A stretch of 64,000 nucleotides of DNA from Globisporangium splendens (lineage: Eukaryota; Oomycota; Peronosporomycetes; Pythiales; Pythiaceae). Position numbers and translations under genes: made by a program. Within the stretch, counting starts at the first letter, position 1. Each line of letters opens with the position of its first letter. Positions 12,149-22,989 of this stretch are shown piece by piece. The stretch covers positions 196,737 to 260,736 of the forward strand of contig VFIW01000103.1 of NCBI GenBank assembly GCA_006386115.1, read 5' to 3'. The notes below the pieces were generated by a model. It was not told the origin of the DNA. It saw nothing but the letters and a program-made list of their open reading frames with translations, and ran no database searches.

Positions 12149-12951
12149 GCCACTCGACTACGGCGTCCACATGCAGCTCCACTCGATGGCTGATCCGAAG
12201 TTCACGGGATCGCGAGTGCTGCTGCAAGCTGTATCGACCAGAGATCTTTTTATTTTCTATTTAGTTGATCCCATTCCGAAAGAAGGAATGCGTTTGCGCC
12301 ATCGTCCGGGTGCCATAGAGAAGTAGTCGTTGTCGTTCCCCGTAATTTTCCCTTTCTGTTTGTTCTCTGTCGTCAATTAAGTAATTCGAGTGTTTTCGCA
12401 TTTGATTACTGGTCTTTGAGATTGATTTTTGATATCAGAGACGCGATCCATCTGGCCGCGATGATTAATCCAAATAGATTCCCTGTGTTTCATGTAACCC
12501 CGCGGTGAGTGCTGGCAGTAGCGTTAATCATTGCCCAGCTTTGATCGCATCTCACATTCGCCAACCTATTCGATACACCCAAAATCCTGGTGAATGTGAA
12601 ACGAGTTCGCCTCTTGATTCTGGAATGGTTCTCTCGCTCACATCGCATTTAATTATAGCATGTCGTTGAAATCGTTTCTGAGGCTGACAACCCCAAAAGG
12701 TATCTTGTAGATATCAACGCGAGAAAGAAATCACCGCATGTCCATCAGCAGTAGATCGCATTGCGTAGCTTTCATCAAGCTTGTGCATTATCTTTCTCTT
12801 TTAGGTGAGCTTTTTTACCGATCTGCAACAAGGAGAAGTCAACGATCGCCAGCAGAGAACTGCAGAGCTCATCAATCACATTCGAAATGTTGGTCTGTTT
12901 CAAAACGCACAGTGAGGCAAACTGGTCATTGGATCAAATGCTGCGGGTAAC
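12149..12951. other. Convergent intergenic region
   Basis: It lies between two convergent genes and is AT-rich relative to its neighbours. No ORF longer than about 85 codons and no repeat was seen. It probably holds both 3' UTRs. Confidence 0.5.
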
Positions 12952-14991
12952 TCACCGTTTTGCAACAAATCTGCTCTGCTGCGATGCTTGAAGCGGGGTT
13001 TTTGGGCGATTGATACGAGTTCTAGCCCCTGGCATTGGCTGAACAACAGGGCGAGAGACGCCTATACACAAAGCAAAGAGTTAGCTGAAGCTGTTGCTTA
13101 TGATCTCGATAAATGCAGTAGTACCAAGTTGAGGTCTTGCAAATCGGTCGAACATTCCACCGCTTGACCTTTGCTGGACTGGCGACTCAGGTCGCGGCAT
13201 CGATGACAATTGAGGTCGCATCATCTGGGAGCTCGAAATGTATGGCCGAACAAGTGGTCTGGCTGCAAAAGCCGGCGATTGTCCTTCGCGATTGTTTTCA
13301 CTGCGCATCATGGGAGGAGCTGCAGACACAGTTGAGCCGGGAGATGGATATTGCCGATTGGCTGACTGCCCTTTCAATGCCTTGTACTAAAGTCGCATTA
13401 GCAGTGCAACAAGAAGTGTTTTAGTTGGCGGCCAACTTACCATCTTTTCCCAGTTTCGACATTTACGAGACTTTTCTTTGTAAGCCTGAAAAGACACAAG
13501 TTTGTGAGATTCCGGCAAAGTCAGCAGCATCTGCGCAAACATACCTCGCGCAACTCTTCGTTTGAAGTTGTCAAGCTTTGCATCTTGGACTTGATTTCTC
13601 GCAGTTCTGCCTCGATCTGATCTGTGTAGGTTTTCAGCTGAATATACTTTTCACCATGTTGTGCTTGGTACGCCTTTTGATCCTCCGCTGCTCGGGAACT
13701 TTGTTAGACTGCGCGTGCCTAAAGCCAAGACTGCAAAAGAAGTTACCCATTTGGCGCCGAATGTCTTCCTGTAGCACAACAAATGTTATTACAATATTCG
13801 CAGCTCAGTGTACGAGTACATACTTAGAACTGTACCTGTCTACAAGATAGAAATGGTTAGAGTGCATATCGTTCCGGTTTAGACTTCGCTTACTTACCGG
13901 TGTAGGTCTTGCGCAAGTTGATACTACATAAAAAAACCAGCGTGAATAACGCTCATTTTTCTAATTGAGCATGGTGACGTATCACGAACCATGACAAAGT
14001 CTGCAGCAAGCAAGTCGAGTTAGTCTGCAGTAAATTTGGCGTGCTGGATAATGTACTTACTCAGCGATTGTTGGAAGTGTTCTGTGGAGCAAGTGCACCG
14101 TGTCAGTTGAGCTGCATCGAGCAATGGAGATTTGTGGCTTCTTCTTACCAAAGCAAGCTGATGGATCTGCAATCATTTCCTCCCATATTGCCTGTTTGAA
14201 AGCAAGTTCATGTTACGCTGTATGCGCCACTGCTTGCATGGCCATCAATATCGCTCGCCTCTACTCTCTGTTACATCCCACGCACATTGTTGTTAGCAGA
14301 AGTAAACATTTCTACTGTCTCGTAGGACAATTACCTTGGCATCAGCGAGACCGTGAATTGTCCTGTAGGCATACATGGGCAAATGAGCCAATCGCTCATT
14401 TGAAGCGCTTTACCAAAGGTCATTCTTACATTTCGCATATTCCACCTTGCCGACTGCAAACGTTGAAAGGAATTAGCTGACAACCCCGCGACTTCATGGA
14501 GCATTGTGCACTTACGACTGATTCAAATCTATTACACAACACATTTGGTCAGTATATTTATAACTCGCATGCCGTAGGACGTGAGCTACCTGTTCTGCAC
14601 GCCGGGCATACCAGCCTTCCTGCCCCAAAGTGCTTGTAAGCACATTTTTCCTGATCACGGCGCCACAATGAAACCGAGTATTTGCTCATTTCAGCTTGAC
14701 GAAGGGATTAAACAACACCACTACAAACGAAGCAAATAAACTCACGCAGAATAAGTGACTGCAAGTCGTGCGATAGCACGTTTGCGCTGACTGCGGATCC
14801 GGAAGAACCAGTTCCCAGCAAGCGTTGCAGCGCAGCTGCGGCCGCAGTTGCCCTCCATGTGCACTGGATCCATGCGTCGCGTTCATGTCGTCCATCATAT
14901 CGTCCATCATGGGGGACGCGATCGATCTCCTTCGGCCTCTGTTGCGCGCGCTCGACGCCTCGCTCATGCGTCCGTCTTCCGTCGCGTCCAT
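12952..14991 (-). CDS. HEI10: HEI10/CCNB1IP1-like meiotic RING E3 ligase, many small exons
   Basis: HEI10 proteins are SUMO/ubiquitin E3 ligases that mark meiotic crossover sites on the synaptonemal complex. Exons resolved with closing phases: 14746-14991, 14590-14650, a coil exon ending at 13545, 13441-13485, 13125-13386 and 12952-13061. Further tiny exons lie between about 13750 and 14540 and were not fully resolved. The N-terminus carries a C3HC4 RING split over two exons: C55-x2-C58, C77-x-H79-x2-C82, C85 and C97-P-A-C100. The middle is a coiled coil (YIQLKTYTDQIEAELREIK, AYKEKSRKCRNWEKM followed by YKALKG). The tail has Arg-Pro motifs and ends SRFVAKR, like the conserved basic end of CCNB1IP1. 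The RING spacing, coil and terminal motif in the right order make HEI10 far more likely than a generic RING protein. Confidence 0.8.
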
Positions 14992-15267
14992 GCTGCTCCT
15001 GTGTCTTGCTTCTCTCCAGATGTGCGTCAAGGTCGAAAATGCAGAATCCAAATGAGATTGACAAACGAGAGTGATGGTCACTTCAACTTGCAAGCGCAAT
15101 TCAAAAAAGAATTGATCTCTCATTTTCACAAAACTAGGTGCATAATTGTTTTCATGGTCAATGCCACTAAACAAGGTGCATTTTCGCTGACATTGACAGA
15201 AAGCGAGGTTTTGGCGCCAATTTCGAATTGGAGGGTGCTCTTCTGAGTGAATTGTGGATGAGCCAAT
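14992..15267. promoter_or_regulatory. Divergent promoter region between HEI10-like and coiled-coil genes
   Basis: 276 bp separate the two divergent starts. No clear core element was identified. It is listed because both genes must be driven from here. Confidence 0.4.
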
Positions 15268-17253
15268 ATGGCGAGCGATGCGGGATGGCTCGAGGTCGAG
15301 CAGACGCTGACGGCGATGGAGCTGCCGCCCGTGCCCCCCACGAGCGACCCGCAGCGGCTGCTCAGCTACGTGGTCAACATCCTGCCCAAGTACACCGAGA
15401 TGGAGATGCTCTCGACACACCTGCGGCTGTATGCGTCGACGCTCGAGCAGGAGATGGAGCAGATGCAGAGCCACGTGCGCGTGCTGACCCGCGAGGTGGA
15501 CAGCGAGCGCGAGAAGAAGCAGTTTCTCGAGCGGTACGCGGCGCAGATCGTGAAGGAGAGGAACGAGCTGCTGCACGCGAAAGGAGCGACCAAGCACGCG
15601 AAGAAGAGCGCCAGTGGAGCGACCTCTGCGACTGGGCATTTCGCGTGGCATGCGTGCTGTAAGAAGAACACAACGCACACACTGGACATGGCGCCGTCGA
15701 TCATTGCTTTCCGAGGCGAGAAGCTCCAAGACGCGATGCACCAGATTAAAGCCGTGCAGGATGAGGTGCGCAACCAGGAAATGCTGCGCAAAGAGATGGA
15801 CTTTTTGCTCAAGAAGACGCAGCGAGAGCACGACAGTAGGGTCGTCGCCGACCGCAAGCACATCCAGCAACTTGAGAGACAGCTCTTGCAGCGCTCGATG
15901 CTGCATTCGAACTTGGAGCGGAAGCTGTACGAGGTTGAATCCGCACTTGCTAAGCATGACCAGATCAAGGAGGAAGAGATGGACGCCCTGGAAAGCAAAC
16001 TAAAGCTGAGTGACGCAGACATAGAACGCCTCGAGCAAGACAATGCGATTCTATCGGAGCGCGTGAAGGAGCTTGCGTCTGAATGCGACCAGCTGTCCAA
16101 GAAACTCGGTATGGTGACAGAATCTAATAATTCGCTCGCAGAACGACTGGACCAGGTATCCGAGCAGTATGAATCGGCCAAGGCTGAAATTGAGTCATTA
16201 CGCTCAGAAATCGAATTACTGCAGTCAACGGACGTCAAAAACGTGCGAAGCGATTACGCGTCTAGAATCCAAAAGTTGCAGCAGGAGAATGCTGCGAGGG
16301 AGCAAGCTTTGAAGCAGGAAGTCGATAGTTTGCGGCAAAAACTGACGACGATGATGAGCGAAGTAGCCATTGTGATGAGCGACCCACAGCGTAGCTCTAC
16401 CTCGCAAAGGATTGCTGCGACGAACTTTCGCAGCACACCAGATGCCCGCAGTCAAGAAGCATTGATGGACATCTCCCTGCCTTTAGACGCCGAATGGAAT
16501 GAAAGCGCTGAGGACGGATCAATATCCTTGGAAGAATTTGGTGTCGGGTTATCGCTCTCACGAAGCCAACTGTCTGAATTGTCTTCGTCGGTATCGAGAC
16601 AGCAGCGAGTCAATGGAGAAGCTCGTGCCGAGCGCAATCTGTTCCTTCCGAGTAAAAGCAGCCACCGAAGTGGCCACAGTCGCCATCGTGAGACCACCGA
16701 CGAAGTCATTTATGAAGAGAATGCTACTGTAGACGTCGACGGCTACGCCAGCGAAGTCACTGACGCTAGCTTCCTGAATTGGGAATCATTTATTGACAGT
16801 CCATCGGAGTGCGCGACGCCAGAAGCCAAGCGAACGAAGCGAATGGATTCGAGTGTTTACGAGAATGAGGCTCGGTTTGGCAATGGCGATTCAGCAGTTG
16901 AGCATGATCTTCGACAAGCGATGTCTCGACTCGACGACATGCAGCTTACACACTCAATACTGGATAAGGAGCAACGCGAATTGCTTCATTCTCGATCTGG
17001 TCCGCTCACTGCGTCACAGCAAATATCGGAAACTGGATCAGAACACGGGATGACTGATTTCGAATACTTCCAAGAAGACGAAGAGAAAGACGAAGAAAAG
17101 CAGGAAGACCTCGTTGGCGATCTGGCGCAAGAGTTGCGGCAGATGCTCAGTGGCTTTGAGCAAAAGCGAATTGAAGAAGAGCAGAAGGCTGCGATGGCGG
17201 AGAACGCGCTGCAGCGGTTCCAAAAGATGTGTCAAGAGACGCCAGCTCAATAA
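15268..17253 (+). CDS. Long coiled-coil protein, 661 residues
   Basis: The family is not recognised. Residues about 55-110 and 150-400 form long heptad coils (RKEMDFLLKKTQREHD, ESKLKLSDADIERLEQD, QKLQQENAAREQALKQE). A Ser/Glu-rich, probably disordered, region follows (about 400-560). An acidic helix lies near 610 (FQEDEEKDEEKQED) and a final helix ends ALQRFQKMCQE. The insertion around residues 108-145 (Ser/Ala/Thr rich, then CCKKNTTHTL) breaks the coil. It could be lineage-specific sequence or an unspliced in-frame intron: a 57-nt stretch bounded by gtaaga and gag lies there. Architecture suggests a centrosomal, basal-body or trafficking scaffold, not proven. The start at 15268 is the first Met of the coherent protein. 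It ends 90 bp from the convergent PITH gene. Confidence 0.75.
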   Translation: MASDAGWLEVEQTLTAMELPPVPPTSDPQRLLSYVVNILPKYTEMEMLSTHLRLYASTLEQEMEQMQSHVRVLTREVDSEREKKQFLERYAAQIVKERNELLHAKGATKHAKKSASGATSATGHFAWHACCKKNTTHTLDMAPSIIAFRGEKLQDAMHQIKAVQDEVRNQEMLRKEMDFLLKKTQREHDSRVVADRKHIQQLERQLLQRSMLHSNLERKLYEVESALAKHDQIKEEEMDALESKLKLSDADIERLEQDNAILSERVKELASECDQLSKKLGMVTESNNSLAERLDQVSEQYESAKAEIESLRSEIELLQSTDVKNVRSDYASRIQKLQQENAAREQALKQEVDSLRQKLTTMMSEVAIVMSDPQRSSTSQRIAATNFRSTPDARSQEALMDISLPLDAEWNESAEDGSISLEEFGVGLSLSRSQLSELSSSVSRQQRVNGEARAERNLFLPSKSSHRSGHSRHRETTDEVIYEENATVDVDGYASEVTDASFLNWESFIDSPSECATPEAKRTKRMDSSVYENEARFGNGDSAVEHDLRQAMSRLDDMQLTHSILDKEQRELLHSRSGPLTASQQISETGSEHGMTDFEYFQEDEEKDEEKQEDLVGDLAQELRQMLSGFEQKRIEEEQKAAMAENALQRFQKMCQETPAQ

Positions 17254-17342
17254 TAGTGCCATTCATTTGCACACATGAATCACGCAAAGAACCATGATAC
17301 ACAATTCAGCTGCTCGTCGCCAGCGTAAGTCAGGGAAACGCA

Positions 17343-18301
17343 CTAACTCAGAGTATTGGAGCCGCCGAGCGTCTCGCCCTTAACCTTGTGGTCTGCTGCC
17401 TGCGGTCGGCTCTCGTAAACAGCTTCCACGACGCCATGGCGCCACTGTCGAAGATACTCAAGCATGAGATCACATGAGTTGACGACTTACAGTAAGCTGG
17501 AAAATCGTACACATGGTGAGTGAGCACGTTACCTTCTTGCTCTCGCCCTTGAGCCCGATGTAGTAAATGCGCGAATCATCGCCCCCGTAATTATCCTGGA
17601 CAAACAGTGTGAGGCTGCTCACGCCCTGGAATTTGCGGATCCTGATGCACAAGAACTCTTAGCGAATTGCTAGCCAACGAAGAAGAACAGTCACTTTTCA
17701 CGTACTGAAGCGGATAATCGACCGTCGCCGTCAGATCTTCGACCAGCTCGAGCTTTTGCTGTGCCGGCAGCTCATTCGCGTTCGTGAAGTCGATGTCGTC
17801 GCGGTTCGTAAAGCTTTGATACATCCATAATAGCCACACAGCCCATTAGCCTCAGTTACACATAGCTCTTTGCTGTACACACCCATGAATGGCACGTACA
17901 GCTTGATAGCTTTGGGGTGGGAGCCATCCTCGCCGCCAGAGATGCAGATCGACTTGATGCTCACAGCTTCCGTGAACCTAGCAACACACCGTCAGCATCA
18001 CAAAGACCTACAAGTTCGATCCAATATACAGAGGCACTTGCGGAATGAAGATGATGATCTCCGGGTCGTCCTCGTTGCTGCTCAGGAAGCGCGTGCGGTC
18101 GTGGCGGTCGTGGAACGCCTTGAACGGGTGCGCCACGCGCGCCGGGTCCTCGGCGTTGAGCACGCGCAGCTTGCTGGTGTCGATGAACGGGTAGAGCGAG
18201 TCGCCCTCGGCGTCTTCCACGTCGTGGCTGTGGTCGTGGTCGTGGCTGTGGTCGTGGCCACCGTGGCTCGCGTGCTCGTCGTGGCAGTGCTGCATGTTCA
18301 T
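17343..18301 (-). CDS. PITHD1: PITH-domain protein (PITHD1-like), with a GC-AG intron
   Basis: Model complement(join(17343..17444,17533..17641,17706..17813,17879..17977,18042..18301)), 225 residues (animal PITHD1 about 211), all phases closing. A His/Asp-rich N-terminus (HGGHDHSHDHDHSHD) precedes the PITH domain. The domain shows FIDTSKLRVLNAEDP, FIPFTEAVSIKSI, GGEDGSHPKAIKLY, DIDFTNANELP, VSSLTLFVQDN and RIYYIGLKGE, ending with an AADHKV motif. PITH domains bind the proteasome or accompany thioredoxin (TXNL1); PITHD1 lacks the thioredoxin part, as here. Intron 1 uses a GC donor (GCAAGT), needed to recover the conserved IPFT junction. The start is ambiguous between 18301 and 18295. The gene is divergent from the RCC1 gene 100 bp away. 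Confidence 0.88.
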
Positions 18302-18401
18302 CAGCGATCTTCTGCTGCAGTGAAGCATTCTGGAAGCTCCAGCTGGAATCAGATCTCGCAGTTGAAAGGATCAGATCTGATGCGCATTTCCACGATCCAA
18401 A

Positions 18402-19789
18402 ATGGAATGCGTGGGTCTTGCCAGCAAGGACGTCGCTGCGTCTGTGGACGCTGCGCCGCTGTTTGGCGAATGCGCTGCACCGCATGGCGTCGCGTTCTCT
18501 GCTGTAGACGGAGGAGAGTCCTTCTCCATCGGGATTGACACCCACGGCGCAGTGGTTGGCTGGGGCAGCGCGTTCTACGGAGAGCTTGGTGGTGATGGAA
18601 ATGCGAATGATGATGAGCAAGTGGCTGCAAGTCGAATGCTGCTTTCTTCTACGAGAATTCCAGTACCAGTCAAGTGCGTACAGGTGGCGTGTGGGATGAA
18701 CCATGTGCTGGTCGTCTCGCAAACTGGTGCGTACAATGAAATCATCATCTTATGCTCAGCATTCGTAAAGATCCTAAATGGTTTCTTGCTCGATGCAAAT
18801 GCTTCAGGATCCATGTTCGCATGGGGCTGGAATCGTTATGGCCAAGTCGCGCAGTCCGAGGCAAAGCAGGTCGTGTCGATTCCCTCACAAGTTACGTTCT
18901 CTGACGATGACGCTATTCGAATCCAAAGCGTAGCTGCTGGTGGGATGCACTCGCTCGCGCTCGACAGCCATGGGCGAGTCTGGAGCTGGGGCCACAACGG
19001 ATATGGACAACTGGGCATCGACTCGGAGGACGAGCTCCTCAGCTCACCGGCGATTGTGTCGCTTCCTAATGTGCAGAAAATGGCGGCGATTGCCGCTGGA
19101 TTGGCGCACACGGCTGTGCTCACTGCCAACGGAGACATCCACACGTGCGGCTGGGGTCTCTACCAGCAACTGGGCCATGGGTCCACCCAGGACGAGCGCA
19201 AGCCTCGCGTCGTCGAAGCGCTGAGAGACCTCGACGCGAGTTGCGGCGGCCCGATTGTCCAGATCGCGTGCGGAAGCTGGCACACGGCAGGTTTGGCTTC
19301 AGCACTGTGCTTCTTGCGCGTGGATAACAGCGTTGAACTGATATGAGATGACTTGGATTTGCCGCAGCGCGCACACAGGACGGCGATGTCTACACGTGGG
19401 GCTGGGGAAAAGATGGCCAACTGGTGCGTTCAGCATGCACCACTGCTAGAGCTCTTCTCACAATGACCGACTGACAATATGGGATTGCTCACATTGTGTA
19501 GGGTCATGCGGGAGCGCGCACCTCGCAGGCGCTGCCTCGCGTCGTGAGCGACGGATACTTTGACGCGGACGAAGCCGGTCGCAAAGCGATCGACGTGGCC
19601 TGCGGCGTACGCCACACGCTCGTGCTCTGCGCGAATGGGGACGTGCACTGGTGGGGCATTCAGGAACAAAGTACAAGTCGAAGCCGCTGGAGCGGGGACG
19701 CCTGGGGGAAACTGAAGGCGAACCAACAATGCGTCAAAGTCGCGGCCGGGCATTCGCACGCGCTGCTGCTGGTACAGAGCGATCAATGA
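18402..19789 (+). CDS. RCC1-repeat beta-propeller protein
   Basis: Model join(18402..18726,18808..19290,19368..19423,19502..19789), 383 residues, about the size of one seven-blade propeller. Repeats are plain: VACGMNHVLVVSQTG, FAWGWNRYGQVA, AAGGMHSLALDSHGRVWSW, HNGYGQLG, AAGLAHTAVLTANGDIHTCG, IACGSWHTA, VYTWGWGKDGQLGH and VACGVRHTLVLCANGDVHWWG. Together they repeat the G-x-x-H-[ST] and W-G-x-x-x-x-G-Q-L-G blade pattern. RCC1 itself is the Ran exchange factor, but many RCC1-like proteins serve other GTPases or basal bodies, so the exact role is open. No extra domain is fused. Introns are 76-81 bp with gtgcgt-type donors. Confidence 0.9.
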
Positions 19790-19877
19790 GTTAGTAGCGA
19801 ATCGGAATGAATGCGGTGGACAAGATGACGCGAGAATGGCTGATACATCAATGCACAGGTATATAATTAAGTACTGG

Positions 19878-19916
<39 letters not shown>

Positions 19917-20111
19917 GAAAGACGTCTAAAAATCGACAGATTCGCGGATCGCACCGTGGGGAGATGCTCGACAAAAACCCAGCAGGAAAACAGAGACGAG
20001 GTGCATTGGTGAGTGAACCTGTTTGCTTCGGCGGGTAAAGCAGCGACGACGACGGAGCGCATTCGTTTTGCTCTCTCTTTCGCTTTCTCTTCTTTCGCGT
20101 TTCGCTTGCGC
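19790..20111. other. Convergent intergenic spacer
   Basis: It separates the RCC1 and LEA-like genes and holds a TG microsatellite. Both 3' UTRs probably lie here. Nothing else was seen. Confidence 0.5.
19879..19908. repeat. (TG)15 microsatellite
   Basis: Thirty bases of uninterrupted TG dinucleotide are followed by a short GGGTGGGTGG stretch. It lies in the 3' intergenic space of two convergent genes. Confidence 0.95.
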
Positions 20112-21455
20112 TTACTGCGTCGCACAGCACGAGAGACCGCAGAAGCCTGGAGATGCCTGCTCCTTCTCTGGGAACACCACGCGCGCGCTCTTGTCCTTCT
20201 TGGTCGCGACACTCGCGCTCTCGTAACCGACAAAGCTCTCGGCCTTCACCTTGGCGTCGTGGAGCTTGTCCTCGACGGCACTCTCGGCCTTCTTGAGCAC
20301 GACCACGGCGGCAGCAGACTCTTCCTTGATCTTGTCGGCCGCGACGCTGGCGGCGGCTTCCACCTTCTCGACGGCGTTCTTCGCGCTTTCCTCGAGGGCC
20401 TCAGCCACCTTCTCGGCGTCCTCCTTCACCGTCGTGAAGTTCCACGCCTCCTTCTTCGGCTCCTCGACCGCAGGCACAGCGACAACTGGCGTCACGAGTT
20501 CCTTCACTGGCTCCGCAACGTACACAGGCTGCTCCACAGGAGCGGCGTTCCACGCCGAGTGGCCAGCCTCAGAGGCGTCCGCCACCGCTTCCTTCACCGC
20601 GGCCACGCCTGCAGTAGCAGTCGCAGCGACAGTCGCAGCAGCGCTCTTGACCGAGTCCGTCACGGTCGCCGTGAACGACTTGTCTTCGACCGAGACGTTC
20701 CATGGCGATGGCGCAGAGGAAGTGGCTTCCTTGACGGCATCCACAGCGTCAGACGCGGTCTCCGAGACCTTGTCGGCGACGTTCGAGGCAGTCTCCTTGA
20801 CACTCTCGACGGCGTCCGCAGCCGCGTGCTTGACCTTCTCCACGAAGCCAGGGGTGGCGTCCACGATGTCCTCGGCCTTGTCCTTGATGTCGTCCACGAT
20901 GTCCTCAGCCTTATCCTTGGCGTCTTCCGCGGCGTCCACCACGGCGTCCTTGGCTTTTTCAAACGCACCAGGCGCCGCCGCGATCACCTCCGAAGTCGTC
21001 TCCTTGACAGTCTCCACGGCGTTGCTCACGTGCTCCTTGACGGTCTCCGTGAACGTCTTTTCGTGCACAGGGGCGACGTTCCACGGGTTGTGGGCCGCAG
21101 CTTCCGGCTCCGCGACCGGTTCCGGGACCACAGGCGGAGCCACCTGAGTCCAACCTTGCTCGACGACGGCAGTCGCAGGCGCGAGGTTCCAGGGGCTGGG
21201 GGCCGCCGCCACCTTGGGCGAGTCCTCGCCCGTCGAGTCGGAGTCGTCGTTGGCACCGTCAAAGGCGATGGAGATGCGCGACGACTTGTGCTTCTTGAGC
21301 AGCTTGGTCACACGCTTCTCGCTGATGGTCCAGTCTGGGTTCTGCTCCTTGAGCACGGTAGCCACGCGCTTGACGCCGAAGTCCGGGTTCTGGTCCAGCA
21401 CCCGCTGGATCGCGCTCAGCACGTGCTCTTCTTCCGGCTGCGTCTTGGTCGACAT
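20112..21455 (-). CDS. LEA-like repeat protein with five WN motifs and CaaX-type end
   Basis: 447 residues, intronless, starting at the Met at 21455 (MSTKTQPEEE). Residues about 10-60 form a small helical domain (IQRVLDQNPDFGVKRV..VTKLLKKHK). The rest alternates Ala/Lys/Glu/Val amphipathic helices of the LEA/apolipoprotein kind (KDKAEDIVDDIKDKAED, VESVKETASNVADKVSET) with five short Pro/Trp blocks: PSPWNLAP, HNPWNVAP, PSPWNVSV, HSAWNAAP and KEAWNFTT. The C-terminus SCCATQ fits a CaaX prenylation box with a neighbouring cysteine for palmitoylation. The inferred role is a stress, lipid-surface or membrane-coating protein tethered by a lipid; no homolog with known function is recalled. Codon bias is strongly GC3, which produces a long meaningless antisense ORF. 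Confidence 0.75.
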   Translation of the reverse strand: MSTKTQPEEEHVLSAIQRVLDQNPDFGVKRVATVLKEQNPDWTISEKRVTKLLKKHKSSRISIAFDGANDDSDSTGEDSPKVAAAPSPWNLAPATAVVEQGWTQVAPPVVPEPVAEPEAAAHNPWNVAPVHEKTFTETVKEHVSNAVETVKETTSEVIAAAPGAFEKAKDAVVDAAEDAKDKAEDIVDDIKDKAEDIVDATPGFVEKVKHAAADAVESVKETASNVADKVSETASDAVDAVKEATSSAPSPWNVSVEDKSFTATVTDSVKSAAATVAATATAGVAAVKEAVADASEAGHSAWNAAPVEQPVYVAEPVKELVTPVVAVPAVEEPKKEAWNFTTVKEDAEKVAEALEESAKNAVEKVEAAASVAADKIKEESAAAVVVLKKAESAVEDKLHDAKVKAESFVGYESASVATKKDKSARVVFPEKEQASPGFCGLSCCATQ

Positions 21456-21486
21456 GTTAACGAGAATGACTTTGGGGCTTGGGGGC

Positions 21487-21502
21487 TTCTTCGAGAATGA
21501 GC
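21487..21502 (-). promoter_or_regulatory. Initiator-like element of the LEA-like gene
   Basis: GCTCATTCTCGAAGAA on the minus strand matches the first part of the oomycete initiator (GCTCATTYYNCAWTTT) and lies about 35-45 bp upstream of the ATG. The T-rich end of the consensus is not matched. Confidence 0.45.
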
Positions 21503-22989
21503 GGCTCCGTTCCAACGCGCGCGCGAGCTGCGAAACAAGAAACAAGAAACAAAAAAATCAGGAAGCGAGCGAGTGAGCCTTTTGAGTGGCAAGGCAGTCA
21601 GGGCCTCTTTATAATTGGTATGTGGACTATTACTGGCTCTTATGGTAGATAGAAAAACCTGTGCAGGAAGGGTGAATCGGAAATGATGGGAAAAATAACA
21701 CACACACTCAAAAATTTGTCCGGACAGAAAATCAAACATGGCTGAGGTGAGGAAGATGGGGGGAACAAGTGAGAGGCGTTCCACACCCACGACACTCACA
21801 CACACACACAATACCCAATGTTATCAGAGTGTATGTATGTGTACACACAAACTCACTGCACACTGTGTACATTTGTGTGATACACAAAATCCACCCATTT
21901 GGTTCGTGCGATACACGCTGCCAAAAGCACTCGAGCGTGTTCGAAGCGCACATGTAATGCAGATGAAGCCAGAGGATGGCTGCTGGTTCAAACGGAAGGC
22001 TGAAGCCGCAGCCACATAGCGCAATGAGTGCAGTTGCGCCGCGAATCGTCGTGAGCTGCGCTCCCGTCTGCTCCCAACTGTTTGCTCGAAAGAAAGCGCA
22101 GAGCTATACAAAGTGTGACAGAAGCGCATGATCGTACAAAAATCAATCTCAAGGTGACGATAATGCGTGTGCCTTAGTCGTACAAATACGCAGTGAGTGT
22201 CATTCGTGATCGTGCAACAAGTGCAACCGGAAAGCTGACGCACGCGTGCGTATATATACACTTTTGAACAAAGGCAATTGTACGCACGCGAACGGCAGAG
22301 GGACCGTGGTGGATGGATACAGATTGAAAAAATAAGGCAAGCTGGATACTGGACGGCGGTCTGGTTTCTTTTTTTGGACTTGCGTGCAAAGCGTGTGTGC
22401 AAAGCGCAGTGCATGCACAGGCTAATCTGTCTGTAGTCAACTCTGGACAACTAATAAATCTTGTAAAATGGATAGCTTATGTGTTCCAAAAGTGATGATG
22501 TTGCACATTTCCCCCCAGTTGGTCACTTATTTAACTTAATATACGTGATATGATATATTAGCATGGACTATCGACTAGATGGAGAGCGGTCCGAGTGCAG
22601 CCACCAAAAGAATCAAAACGAGAGGTGCTTTGTGTGGCTTCGTTGGGGATTTGGGGTTTTGCAGCTCTTGTACGCACGTGCGGACATTTTTCGTCGCTCC
22701 CCAAAAATGAGGCTGGATACCCGCAGCTGCGTCTCGGCCAATCAGATCGCGCCAAAGTTAACGGCTGTGCAGTCCTGCTCATCCAAACAGCCGACTTGAT
22801 GGCACTAATAGAAGCTCGAAAGCTTACTGCTTTCGTGGAAGTATCGAGTATAACAGAACTGATTCTTAAATTGTTGGTTACATTTGGAGTATCGCTTTTT
22901 GCAGATTACTCGGACTATCATGCATAGAAGGATTGTGTTTCCCCGAACCTCGACAAATAATACAGAAGACGAGGCAGCGCAACTGCAAC
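21503..22989. other. Intergenic, simple-repeat rich
   Basis: It contains a short AC run near 21795 and alternating CA/GTGT tracts, then AT-rich DNA near 22.5 kb. Short ORFs show no coherent product. Part may be promoter of the LEA-like gene. Confidence 0.5.

Noticed and set aside
18008..18328. His-rich N-terminus of the PITH gene as a metal transporter
   Set aside because: No membrane segments. The same ORF continues into a clear PITH domain, and a His/Gly-rich leader is usual for PITHD1.
19879..19908. Telomeric or Z-DNA regulatory role for the TG run
   Set aside because: An ordinary microsatellite in a 3' intergenic spacer; nothing links it to a regulated gene.
20013..21500. 495-codon plus-strand ORF and a nested 298-codon ORF
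   Set aside because: Antisense shadows of the GC3-biased LEA-like gene. The composition is Arg/His/Leu rich with no domain, and both lie wholly within the real gene.
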